Assembly: GCF_963576615.1 (NCBI RefSeq)
Contig: NC_088711.1
Location: forward strand, 60,058,248 to 60,122,247
From: Watersipora subatra
Lineage: Eukaryota; Bryozoa; Gymnolaemata; Cheilostomatida; Watersiporidae
Length of the DNA: 64,000 nt
Direction: 5' to 3'
The stretch's first letter is position 1. Each line of letters begins with the position of its first letter. This document shows positions 47,001 through 55,125 of this stretch, piece after piece. A model generated the notes under the pieces. It was not told the origin of the DNA. It saw only the letters and a program-made list of their open reading frames with translations, and searched no databases. Position numbers and translations under genes: made by a program.

Positions 47001-50000
47001 CGACTTTGATGGTTAGTGGACCAATCTTTATTTTGAGCACAAAATCGGAATCAGCGTGGCTGATTTACCTAGGAAATACGATAAAAGTTGTACGTGACAG
47101 TTATGGTTTAATATATACTAATCCCTGGCGTTATTCAGGAATTGCTGTTTCATCCAAAACTTTAAGGAAAGGGGTAACCAATTATTTAGGCAAGGTTATT
47201 CATATACAATGTATGATTAAATGCATTTGAATAGCTATTACATCAACAACGACTTGAATTCACATAAAAAGATCTCTTCTTACCAAAATGCCTTTGCAAA
47301 TCAAATCAATTTTCATCTCAATCTACCAGAGTAAATGATAAACGCTTGACTTCATAATTTTTTTCATGCCATTATAAGCTTGCATCTATTAATAGTCAAA
47401 CTTGAATAATAATTTACTTAAGGGATAGAGAAAATGATACATAGTTTTGTGTTATAACAATACACTTTTTAAAGTTCCATAAAAGGTATCTCACCGCGGG
47501 GAAACTGGTCTGGCTGAACAAGTTCCCTGAAAAAGTCATAGGAGAGGGAAACTTTGTCAAGATAAGAAGCCCCTTGTTTGAACCAGAACTTCAGCTGTCT
47601 GCTCTCCTGCGAAAAAACAGTATGACTTCAAACAATCGACAGACAACATAAGCATGATATGCCGCTAGGGCATCAGCCAGTCGCAAGCTGCACACACGCG
47701 CTCTAGATTTTCAACAGATACCTTCTCAAAAAATTGTTTTACTAACAGTGGTGTGGGGCTTTAATAGTTAATACTGGGGAACGCGTTACCTAAATTTTAT
47801 TCTCTATGATTATGGGCAGGTCTGGATATATCAAGGCTTTGAAAATGTCCAAAGTGTTTGACCAGATGATACATTAGCGCTTTATAAGTAAGTTCTACAG
47901 CCTCATCTTGTGCAATAGACTATTTTATATCAAAGTATTTTGGTAGGTACAGTAAATGTACTGAATTTATATAAAGTCTAGTTCTTTATGATCTACTTTT
48001 TATAACAACCCACCTTTGAATAATAATATTTCTATACCCAATTACCTTTACATATTTTATGCTTTGCATTAAACATCTCTGATTGCCAATAACATTTCTA
48101 TAGTTTTTATTTGCAGGCCTGACTTGTTGCACTTAATATTTCTCAAATACAGCACTAGTTGTATTGCTACTAGTTGTATTGTCACTAGCGGTCAATGCAA
48201 AAATTTAATTTCAAAAGTGATCATCATTTTATTTGAAATATACCAGAAACCTTTGATTAACTGTTAAACTATTTTACTACTCGCATACATATAGTTCACC
48301 AAACATCACAGGCAAATATAATTACTGTGTAGCGATGTTCTTTGTAATGCAGTTGACCCACATACGCATCAAAAGACCTTGTAGCCTCATAAAACTCAGC
48401 TGCGTCCTCTCTTTAAAGGCCAACAATGTCAGCATATCCCAGATACCAAATTAGTTTACAATTATTCTCAGTGGCATCAGACCCGCTGTCACTCTCTAAG
48501 ACTAGGATAAGAAACTCAGCTTATCTAAGAGGACAAATTACATACTCTTGTGTTAATTAAACCATAACTGTCACGAACAACTTTTATTGTATTTTCTAGG
48601 TAAATAAGACACGCTGATTCCGATTTTGTACTCAAAATAAAGATTAGTCCAGTAACCTTCAAAGTCATTTAGGCTTTTTTAAAGCGTTTCAATATCCGTT
48701 TCGAAAACAACACAATCGGCATTACAAGCTCCGCCCATAAATATGTGACGAAACCTAGCTTTTTCAGAAACGGAAGTTAGGAAAGTTTAGTCCGATTTAG
48801 AATAATAGAGATGGGTGTCTTACAACCCATTATTATCTAAATCCAGCCTGTAAAATAATTTCAGTTTTTTATGAAAGGGATATAAACTATTTAAAATTGC
48901 TTGCAGCTTGTTACATGACGTTTAAATGGGCTGGACGCCGAGAAAAATGAGCTCAAAAAGCGCGGTTTTATCATGAGCTAGCGTTGTTATCGCGCTTTTT
49001 AAATATGCAATGCTAAATAGCTTATCTACCTTTCAGAAAAGACTGATATTATTTTTAAAGCTGAATTTAGATATTAATGGATTTTAAAACACCCATCTCT
49101 ATTATTCTAAATCGGTCTAAACATCTCTACGTAACTTCTGTTCCTAAAAAGCTAGGTTACGTCAATTATTTATGGGCGGAGCTTGTTATGCCGATCGTGT
49201 TGTTTTCGAGACCGATATTAAAACGCTATAAAAAATCCTTTATTACTCTGAAAGTTAGTGGCCTAATCTTTATTTTGATTACAAAATCGGAATCAGCATG
49301 TCTGATTTACCTAGTAAATACAATAAAAGTTGTTCGTGGCAGTTATGGTTTAAACTCTCATTGTTTTGACATGCTACTCCTAGAAATGCAAGAGCCAAAT
49401 GTGATGAATAAAAGTGAAAACTAAAGCTCATATCAGTCATATTAAAGCTACAATATCAAATGCAAACTTGAGATGCAGTTGGTCTGGTTGGCCTTATGGG
49501 TATCCAAGGCCAACCTTCACACAACTATGGACAACTAGACTGCACTAATGCCAAAAGCCACCAGTAACATTGAGAGAACAAAGCTACAAACTACTTTCCT
49601 CAAGATTACCAAGTAACAGAAATCCCGCTGGCTATTGATAATTGCAAAAGCAAAAAAAACGTGCAAAAAATGTAGTGAATTTGCTAGAACATGGGTTATA
49701 ATACATATTTTCAGCTATGGCATACAGTTTAACCAGTTCAACAACAACGTGAGGCCAATTGAGGAACCAGAAATTTGTTGTTACTGTTGGTGAACGACCT
49801 TGGCGGAAAGCAAAACAGTTTGAACGAGCGGTGAGATATGAAAACGGTTTCCATTAGAAATAAGAAATTGATGACAGCAGAAATAGCTTTGTAGACCTTT
49901 CTCACAAGATAACTGTTTCATTAGGTGTTCACACTTGCCGCAGTTCCCACCGTTCCCACTTGCCGCCGTTCCCACTTGCTGCCGTTCCCACTTGCCGCCG

Positions 50001-53000
50001 TTCCTACTTACCACATCTGATCCGCATTGAAAAATCTAACCAAAATATCACAATGTTTATTTGGCACATTCTACATCAATTGTATCCTTTAAAATCAATG
50101 CCGCAACTTTCAGCTCACAATATAGAAAAGCGTGTCAAGAGTTTCCTTGCATTTTGTTATTTTTCCTAGATTATAGCTTATATATTGCACCAGCCTACTA
50201 CTGCTCCAGATACAACTAAAATTGAATGGCTGTACTGAAACCGTAAGCTAACCAATGTTGAACTGCTTGACAGGTTACTTTTAAGAACACACTTTTAACA
50301 AAAGCCGCGAAACAGTATCGCCATTCAATACGAACAGACATTTTGATCACTAATGAAAGACAACCTATCTGCCATCCTACAGATTATAGTTTGCGTGTCC
50401 ATACAAGCAGAACAAGTGCTGTATGTAGAGCACTAGACATAAGTAGTTGACCAGTCATACTCGGCTCCTCATGCTTGGCTGGTTGTAAAAGGAGTCATAG
50501 CTAGTTCTTATCTCCTATTTGGTTAACTTAGAGTAAACAGACTTGAATCACGATGCGGCTAGTAGGTCTATCCAACAGGGCGGTGTCAAATGGTCTCGGC
50601 AGAGACAGTTTGACAAGACCGTAAAGATACCCGTATGATAGGATATTCATACCCATGATACCCAAGATACCCGACCTTCCCATGAACACAAATGTACTTT
50701 CTTAACGTAAGATTAACTCTGGTTCTGTAATATGTAATTTGGACACCAATAACAATATAAAATATTAAATATTAAAATAGCGAATTAAAAGAGATTAATT
50801 TTGTTTTATATATTCTATAAACCGGAATAGTAAAGTTTTTGAAATGCAACCCGAGAACTTGATCTACTGAACAACGTATCATCAATGCGTTGCTTTCTGT
50901 TGTCCAGGGCTTTTGAGGAACTTTATTTAAAATGGTCGAATATTCAACCATTTTAAATAAAGTTCCTCAAAAAGATTATCAAGAAAACAATATCAAGTTC
51001 CTGTATCGAATATCCCTATCCCGAAAACATTATCAGCATTACATGTGCTTTGTTATTCTTTGGACAGGCATTTCTAAGATATTAGTCATCAATATGAGTC
51101 ATGGTATATGGTTGTGGCTGAAAAGTCAGCCATTTTTTGTTTCAACTTATTTAAATTTTACAAAAACCGCACATGAACAATGTTTAAATTTTAGCTGCCC
51201 AATTGTTTGATTTTCGATATACATCCTTAGAAGAGTCAGCAAGAAACAGACATAGTTTTCAGCACTTCAATGTCGTATCACATAAAGGGCAGAGTGAGAG
51301 CTACGTATCTATAATCGATTTTATAATTAAGTTTGAAAAATAATTATTAAGAAATTATCAAGTCGTTAAAATTTTCAATGGCAAACCTTCAATCATCCAC
51401 ATATATAGCTTACAATAAATGTGACTTTTAGACCAACTATACACTACCCATGAATGTCTGTAAAGTTGCACAAGCAACCCAACAGACATAACTGAGACAT
51501 TTCAGGTTTCACAAATTGTAATGTAATGCATTTCACATCGTGGTATCGTTTGAGCGTGGCCTCATGCCTATTTAGACTTCTATACATAAAAACTTTAATC
51601 GTATTTCAATATACAAGAGAGAAGCGTTGCGGTATATCTGCCAAAACATTTATACAGCACGAGAAATATTTATCAGTGTTGAGGCAAGGATGAGCGACAA
51701 GAAAACTGATCAATTCTAACAACCAAAGTCTGTGTTTTGAGGAATGTATGGACAACCTCCAAACATTTTAACATTTGTAGAAATAGTATTACATGATAGG
51801 AGAAGGAATGGCTCGCCACTAGTGTACGAAGCTCAGTGTAATTCATAACAATGAGACATTGGGTCACCCAAACTTTCGCCATACCTACATATCACTATTC
51901 AGTCTAACAGTGTTTCTTCAGTTTGCGTTCACCTAAGTACACTCAAGATACGACTACTATATTTGAAATATGCAGCTGATGAACAGTTCTCAATCTAACT
52001 TGAGCCTTTGAATTTGGAATAAGGGATAGACATACTACTTACTAGAACATGGATTAAGATTTAATGATGGTAACACTAACATGAAGGAGCCACAAACTAA
52101 ACAATCAAGGTAAGATAGATGCTAGATTCCTAAAGACTGACTAAAGAGCTTCAGGGGAAGGGATATATTTTGATTGCTTTAAAATAGTCATGATTAATAT
52201 ATCCTAGAGCTGTGTAACATACGGGCACTTTGTCACCAGTGACGGAGTTGATGAGCCAGCACTTGAACTCTAGCTGAAGTTGGGCCCGTTCCTCCGGCTC
52301 TACAAATATCGACTGGCTGTAAATGTCAACGCATGCATAAAATTGATAACACACCAATATGTTCCCTTTTTGTTTAAGTTTTGAGTACAGGAACTATTTT
52401 AACCTAATATGGTACAATGTTTTGAGATTTGCCATTTAGTATGAAATTAATAGTTTAACAGTATCTATGTATGCATCATGCGTGTTGTGTGGGCAACCAT
52501 ATCAGATTTTTTGTACATTTCAATTAAAAAAAAACTGTTTTGTGTTTGTGATAAATAGAAACCTTTATTTCAAGAATGCGCGTGGAAGACCACGGAATAA
52601 GCTCAAAATAAAACTATAAAAATTAAAGGCCCATGCGTTTTAGTATCGCTCACTCTGAAAATCATCAGGTGTGAGATAAATCTCCATTACATGATTATAT
52701 TGTTTATCTGATGGGGAATACCTCTTTAAATTGTGGCAGTTTTCAAAACGCCTATTTTATATAGCCATTTTATGAAGCTCTAATATGATGGCAAAGCATG
52801 AACTAATTATTGATCCTTGATTAGATCTGATGATGGTTGCTGCGAGGCTAAATTTCTTGCTAAATCGGATCTATAGCTGCGAACAAGTTAGTAAAACTGA
52901 CAACTGATAAATTTTTTTGATAACACATTTTAGTCGATTACGAAAAACTGAGGCCCGAAATCCAACACCTTTTGATAATACGGGCAGATTGTTTCACCTC

Positions 53001-55125
53001 ATAATGGCTCAATACGACCTGTAAAAACAGTTTTAACTTTCATCTAAATTAAATAAACCTGCTATATTAAGCTATATAAATTAATTCTGAATAGTAATTA
53101 GATTTGGTTACAAAAACCTGAACTTAATAACATAAAAATATCAAAAATTCAGGAGCGCAATTTGACAATTTATGTATTCATCATCGTCATTCAATAAACC
53201 ATAAATATTAATGCAATATATTTGATAGCTGATGTATGATTAAAGTGCTATATATCAGTAACATACAACAAAAAGTGAAACTAATGGGGGTTTACACTAG
53301 TTTCCTTAACTCATTCACTACAATAATCCCCTCTCTGGGGCTTACATACAATATAATTAAGACAGAAAGCCCCTCACATGGGCTTCTTACATTGTGTGGC
53401 TTGGTTCTCTTTATTGAAGCCACAGGAGAATGGATTCAGATTTTCCATGTTCAAATGTTTATTGGGGAGACTATCTTAGCTTATGTTCATGTAGAACTGA
53501 CAGTAAATGATATTTATAAGTGATAGATAGCATTTATAATCTTGATTTGAAATATATAAAATGTGCACGATTCCCAACATAGTATGTCCGAGAAAAAGCT
53601 CAAAAACTCGCTCATAGAGAGTATAAGAATTTTATGGCATTTGTTCCAGACCTGCTTTGTGTGACCTGACAAAACAAAAAGCTAAAAAGTGCTATACTGT
53701 GGCCAGCACAAACCAGACCACTGAACTAGAAGAGGTGCAGCGAAAACGAAAACTTGTAGCGACACCGACCATGATATAGTAAATCTATTCACAGTTTTTA
53801 CATAAGACTGAAATGACGTGAGACTGTGAAATGACGTGAGACTGTGAAATGGCGGAAGAGAGTTTTTGTGGGTTTTGGCAATGGTATAGGTGAATACAGA
53901 CATTCTGTATGTGGCTGAGCCTCCCGGATGGAATGCCACCTCTGAACTTCAAACGTATTTAGATAGGTAAATTGTGCTTACATGCAATTGCAAATGGTGA
54001 CCCAACAAGCGTAGAGCAAAAAGTGAAAGGCCATCTCCAAACCCATTTGTTGAAATCTAAATTTCTTTTTTATTGAACACATATAACAGGCCTATTATAA
54101 AGTTCTTGGTTTCAGTACTTAATAATCATGTTTTAGATTAGTAATTAGAGTGTTAGTTATGTATGTTAGTTGTATGCGTTATATAATATGACGATTGTCT
54201 AGGTCAAAGTAAACTCGGAATATACTGGTTGATTTTCAAAGTCAAAATTGCAATAGAGACGTTTGTCTTCGCTCAACTTTTGCAAGAGCCAAAGCACTGA
54301 TTGAAAAATTGGATCACTAAAAATTTTAGTACGTTGGTCAGTTTTATTATTTCATTGTGAAAACTGAACATATAGTAAAAAGGTCATACAAAATTTTGTA
54401 AACAATTGTTTTGAATAGCTTGTGTTAATGCTGATTAATTACGTCCAATCTAAAAATTAATTATGTAGTGAATGAGTTAAGCAATCATATATCATTTAAT
54501 TATATATGGTATATAACTAATTGAAAAGCTATTATGGCTATTATAGTAAACCGTTTCTATTATTTATTGAATTTGTAAATAAGTCAAAAGATGCTAGCGA
54601 TAAAAGCATACTAATTCGGTGTTTCTTACTATATAATGAACAGAATATTTACCTGGGGTAGCTTTTTGTTCATTGATAATAAGACCACGATTTACTCCTT
54701 GACCTTCATGATACACCGGCGCATTTTTAACACTGCTAGCCCTGTCTATTCTCAACACCGTTGTGTTTCCTCGTTTAGATGGAGTGAGAATAACTTTGTC
54801 TGCAAAATGTCGATCTCAGTTCAAATATCAAAGCTAAGGATATCATGATACTATTCTGCATCTCACAGAAAGTCAATGTATCCACAGAAATACGTTCAAC
54901 AGGTTACAATTTGTCTAAGCAAACCGTATTCAAGCATTTTTGGTTAAAAACTGCTGGAGTAAAAGGTACATGAATAAAATAAATTGCATGTAGTTAAAAA
55001 ATGACAAAAAATATCGTTGAACTCTAAAGTTTAAAAGATGCAAGGTCTTTCAAACACACTCAAGCAGTAAAAACGTCGCAATAAAGTGATAACATCAATA
55101 TCAACCAGATCTTACCTTGTGACAT
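28337..55125 (-). CDS. DED-like / winged-helix / PNP_UDP_1 nucleosidase-family protein (13 exons found)
   Basis: Gene model assembled by reading consecutive exons whose phases agree. From the ATG at 55125 the pieces are 3, 49, [one missing exon], 31, 37, 40, 19, 47, 56, 94, 50, 59, 32, 46 and 55 residues, at least 618 in all. Residue numbers below leave out the missing exon. Residues about 57-150 form a death-effector-like helical domain: an LKFWF core, SYDFFRELV, then YLNFVKNCMKQL and FALLSRI, matching the LKF...DLF..L...NL.FL...L..i.R.DLL pattern of DEDs. Residues about 188-275 form a winged helix (HRIMGITEAEVQQILEELAS, GLVKR, then a Gly-Trp wing). Residues about 300-615 are a PNP_UDP_1 domain with HVFMVGGAGGVP, RLGDVVMSTP, IHFGPVGSGRSVI, AFDKEFD and IIRGIVDYADG. 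The Ser-Gly, Glu and Asp of the active-site motifs are kept. Some PNP-family domains are nucleotide-cleaving immune effectors in bacteria, fungi and animals, so a defence or cell-death role is inferred. Substrate is unknown. A polyA signal lies at 28194-28199. Confidence 0.8.
28984..29275. repeat. Dispersed repeat, copy 2 (partner at 15057-15355)
   Basis: Same block order as the partner (TCTGTTCCAAGATCTTCCCA, CCAAACTCACC, ATAACTGTGGTACTATTGG, TGTGGTAATTTTT, ACAAGGTCTAGTTTAC). It lies in the last intron of the PNP gene. A nearby block at 29329-29375 repeats part of the right end. Confidence 0.65.
29589..29670. repeat. 31-bp tandem repeat, 2.6 copies
   Basis: Unit GCTCGACCAGCAGAGATGGT plus TACAGTAGACC, two identical units and a partial third with one change. 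Confidence 0.95.
29734..30152. mobile_element. Mutator-like MITE with long inverted repeats and 9-bp target duplication
   Basis: Ends are GCGAAATTTTTTTT and its complement. Arms of about 150 bp pair almost throughout (AACAGGTTTACATACGGCAG, GTAATCAAAACCTACATCAT). The element is flanked on both sides by the perfect 9-mer ACCCTGGCA (29725-29733 and 30153-30161). Long inverted repeats and a 9-bp duplication are the hallmark of Mutator-like elements. There is no coding capacity. It sits in the last intron of the PNP gene. Confidence 0.85.
30340..30476 (-). CDS. DED-wHTH-PNP gene, substrate-pocket exon
   Basis: TTTGCAG acceptor, CAG|GTAGG donor, 137 bases, phase 1 to 0. It encodes IHFGPVGSGRSVIRGATARQ and AFDKEFDQ. 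The usual CFEMEA is AFDKEF here: the second Glu, which contacts ribose in the family, is kept; the first is Asp. Confidence 0.9.
31263..31359 (-). CDS. DED-wHTH-PNP gene, FERPPPDTDKLF exon
   Basis: TTTAG acceptor, GTATTT donor, 97 bases, phase 0 to 1. FERPPPDTDKLF matches the F-x-RP-x-x-x-x-D-x-L-F motif of the longer PNP_UDP_1 proteins. Confidence 0.85.
31739..31915 (-). CDS. DED-wHTH-PNP gene, PNP middle helical insert
   Basis: TTACAG acceptor, GTGAGTCC donor, 177 bases, phase 0 to 0. It encodes a charged helical stretch including CIQERVGEIRDYCYANPAAK and PWVEYI. Confidence 0.85.
32527..32862. repeat. 336-bp dispersed direct repeat, copy 1
   Basis: High similarity to 34941-35281, for example GGCTAATTTTATAGAGAAATC, TTATGTTATCAACGAATAAT, GGCGGTCGACCATAGAAA, GAGTCTACTTCAGTGAAAGG and ACGAGTACTACAG. 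Probably part of the Helitron-like family represented by the second copy. A separate 70-bp duplication (TCACAAAATTCTGAATCGGC) flanks it at 32414 and 32974. Confidence 0.85.
33495..34622. mobile_element. hAT-type non-autonomous transposon with perfect 8-bp target duplication
   Basis: Ends are TAGAGGTGGAACGAGAC and its inverse GTCTCGTTCCACCTCTA. The flanks are the identical 8-mer GCCATTTC (33487-33494 and 34623-34630). An 8-bp duplication and TAGAGGTGG-type ends define hAT elements. Subterminal GTCTCG/CTCGTCTCGA motifs recur near both ends. At 1128 bp it shows no transposase. Confidence 0.9.
34941..35281. repeat. 341-bp dispersed direct repeat, copy 2
   Basis: Partner of 32527-32862. It carries a small CTTCCGCAGCTGAG-type insertion and leads directly into the Helitron-type frame. 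Confidence 0.85.
35387..35911 (+). pseudogene. Remnant of Helitron-type protein leader
   Basis: From ATG 35387 the frame reads MPSKKSTAQTQEQIDSRRER and continues with about four degenerate repeats of the form RAAETxEQxQxRxExxR. It has in-frame TGA codons at 35681-35683 and 35693-35695, then resumes with ALTAAAATRRRVWTENFALD to 35911. Such Arg/Glu repeats precede the Rep-helicase in many animal Helitrons. The helicase is absent. Confidence 0.5.
36304..36382. repeat. Second copy of an approximately 75-bp subterminal repeat (first at 35904-35983)
   Basis: GTTAGAATGGCAAATGTTGT then TATGTTAAATACAAAT and TGTGCAAAGACTT occur in both. The first copy leads into a degenerate ACCCAGGTACAAGTACAGCT, the second into the intact hairpin end. 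This suggests two nested or tandem Helitron 3' ends. Confidence 0.75.
36379..36409 (+). other. Helitron 3' terminal hairpin and CTAA end
   Basis: Eight-base-pair stem CTACCCGG/CCGGGTAG, six-base loop, then CACAG and CTAA. Confidence 0.65.
36508..36660. repeat. Degenerate GCGAGGCGATTGATT minisatellite
   Basis: GC-rich degenerate array built from GCGAGGCGATTG, GATTGCGAGTG and GATTGATTGCGA blocks. Its composition differs sharply from the AT-rich surroundings. Confidence 0.75.
36808..37786. mobile_element. DNA transposon with perfect 23-bp inverted ends, class unknown
   Basis: TCACAGAAACCATGGTTAAG plus TCG at 36808-36830 is repeated exactly inverted at 37764-37786. The interior (about 930 bp) has no transposase and no clear target duplication is visible. 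Confidence 0.7.
38011..38074. repeat. (TA)n microsatellite
   Basis: Almost pure TA dinucleotides with one CGCTAAGA interruption near 38052, 100 bases past a PNP-gene donor, in an intron. Confidence 0.95.
38175..38323 (-). CDS. DED-wHTH-PNP gene, PNP glycine-rich motif
   Basis: GACAG acceptor, phase 1 to 0, 149 bases. It encodes IEHVFMVGGAGGVPHYTDYY and HVRLGDVVMSTP, the family glycine loop and RLGDVVVS motif. The donor is GTTTGT. Confidence 0.9.
38753..38800. repeat. 16-bp tandem repeat, three copies
   Basis: ATAAGAGGCTCGACYA repeated three times, inside an intron. Confidence 0.9.
39304..39585 (-). CDS. DED-wHTH-PNP gene, N-terminal part of PNP domain
   Basis: CAACAG acceptor, GTGAGTG donor, 282 bases, phase 1 to 1. 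It contains PSIAVITSNYYEKLAVDAMM and YTLGYIGDHRVVSTKLPQIG, matching the start of PNP_UDP_1 domains (IAVI...E..A...M, then YTLGRIGKHNVV). Confidence 0.85.
40472..40638 (-). CDS. DED-wHTH-PNP gene, recognition helix and wing
   Basis: TATCAG acceptor, GTAAG donor, 167 bases, phase 2 to 1. It encodes HRIMGITEAEVQQILEELAS, RGLVKRMDDQ and RGGWTRRV, the recognition helix and beta wing. Confidence 0.8.
41062..41203 (-). CDS. DED-wHTH-PNP gene, first half of winged helix
   Basis: TTTATAG acceptor (phase 1), 142 bases, GTGTATGG donor (phase 2). It encodes a charged helix then LLESAYPNILELDDLAKYAA, typical of helices 1-2 of a winged helix. Confidence 0.7.
42168..42224 (-). CDS. DED-wHTH-PNP gene, small linker exon with alternative read-through end
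   Basis: ATATAG acceptor, GTATAA donor, 57 bases, phase 1 to 1, an acidic linker (DQVKESIAQDEIDGMPSI). If the donor is not used, the frame stays open for 25 more codons of mainly hydrophobic residues and stops at 42091. Confidence 0.65.
42456..43265. mobile_element. Long foldback element, family F, copy A
   Basis: The whole 810 bp is a large imperfect palindrome. Ends are TTAAACCATAACTGTCACGT and its inverse ACGTGACAGTTATGGTTTAA. Arms of about 370 bp hold TAAATCAGACACGCTGATTC and AATAATAGAGATGGGTGTCT and their complements. The centre has GAGCTCA...TGAGCTC around a GCG-rich loop. Both edges are TTAA. No coding capacity. Lies in an intron of the PNP gene. Confidence 0.88.
44560..44679 (-). CDS. 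DED-wHTH-PNP gene, end of the DED-like domain
   Basis: TCTATAG acceptor, GTAAG donor, 120 bases, phase 1 to 1. It reads YLNFVKNCMKQLQSDKFALL then SRIDVELTP, resembling DED helices 5-6. Confidence 0.7.
44737..45400. mobile_element. Tigger-type MITE
   Basis: 664 bp with ends TACAGTAATACCTTGA and, inverted, TACAGCAATGTCTTGA, bounded by TA. The GAGCTCGTATATCA and TTCGTATCTCAAG motifs recall the subterminal parts of the 1383-2646 family, but the interior differs. Non-coding. Confidence 0.75.
46315..47111. mobile_element. Long foldback element, family F, copy B
   Basis: 797 bp, colinear with copies A and C, same TTAAACCATAACTGTC ends and TTAA edges. A 153-codon frame on the minus strand inside the arm is a by-product of the palindrome. 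Intron of the PNP gene. Confidence 0.88.
47495..47606 (-). CDS. DED-wHTH-PNP gene, DED-like core exon
   Basis: TTCGCAG acceptor, GTGAG donor, 112 bases, phase 0 to 1. It encodes ESRQLKFWFKQGASYLDKVS followed by LSYDFFRELV. LKF and the FF-x-EL motif are the strongest DED-like signals. Confidence 0.7.
48557..49353. mobile_element. Long foldback element, family F, copy C
   Basis: 797 bp, ends TTAAACCATAACTGTCACGA and its near inverse (two changes), TTAA at both edges. Same palindromic structure as A and B. Intron of the PNP gene. Confidence 0.88.
49932..50009. repeat. 17-bp GCCGCCGTTCCCACTT tandem repeat, about four copies
   Basis: C-rich units with single-base changes (GCCGCC, GCTGCC, CCGCAG) in an otherwise AT-rich intron. 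Confidence 0.85.
50911..50972. repeat. Near-perfect 62-bp palindrome (26-bp arms)
   Basis: TTTTGAGGAACTTTATTTAA plus AATGGT (50911-50936) is repeated exactly inverted at 50947-50972. The 10-base centre CGAATATTCA contains the palindrome GAATATTC, so only one central pair mismatches. Confidence 0.95.
52223..52316 (-). CDS. DED-wHTH-PNP gene, exon encoding the start of the DED-like domain
   Basis: TTTACAG acceptor, GTATGT donor, 94 bases, phase 2 to 0. It reads QSIFVEPEERAQLQLEFKCW then LINSVTGDKVP, a probable first helix pair. Confidence 0.65.
52317..54652 (-). other. Intron expected to hold one unlocated exon of the PNP gene
   Basis: The phase break between exon 2 (ends phase 1) and the 52316 exon (needs phase 2) predicts a short exon here. 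I could not pick one convincingly. The stretch also contains a 17-bp repeat near 53805-53851 (AAATGACGTGAGACTGTG). Confidence 0.4.
54653..54799 (-). CDS. DED-wHTH-PNP gene, coding exon 2
   Basis: TTTTGCAG acceptor, 147 bases, CAG|GTAAAT donor, phase 1 to 1. It encodes a basic N-terminal region beginning KVILTPSKRGNTTVLRIDRA, with no recognised fold. It cannot join directly to 52316 (phase 2), so an exon with length equal to 1 modulo 3 should lie between 52317 and 54652. Confidence 0.6.
55116..55125 (-). CDS. DED-wHTH-PNP gene, first coding exon (10 bases)
   Basis: ATG TCA CAA G followed by a strong GTAAG donor (phase 1). The next exon supplies AC to complete Asp. The tiny coding part means most of exon 1 would be 5' UTR. 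Confidence 0.55.

Noticed and set aside
54653-54799. Caspase-like reading of the GLIIN motif in exon 2
   Set aside because: The string resembles the caspase p20 start, but no His-Gly or QACRG motif follows anywhere in the gene.
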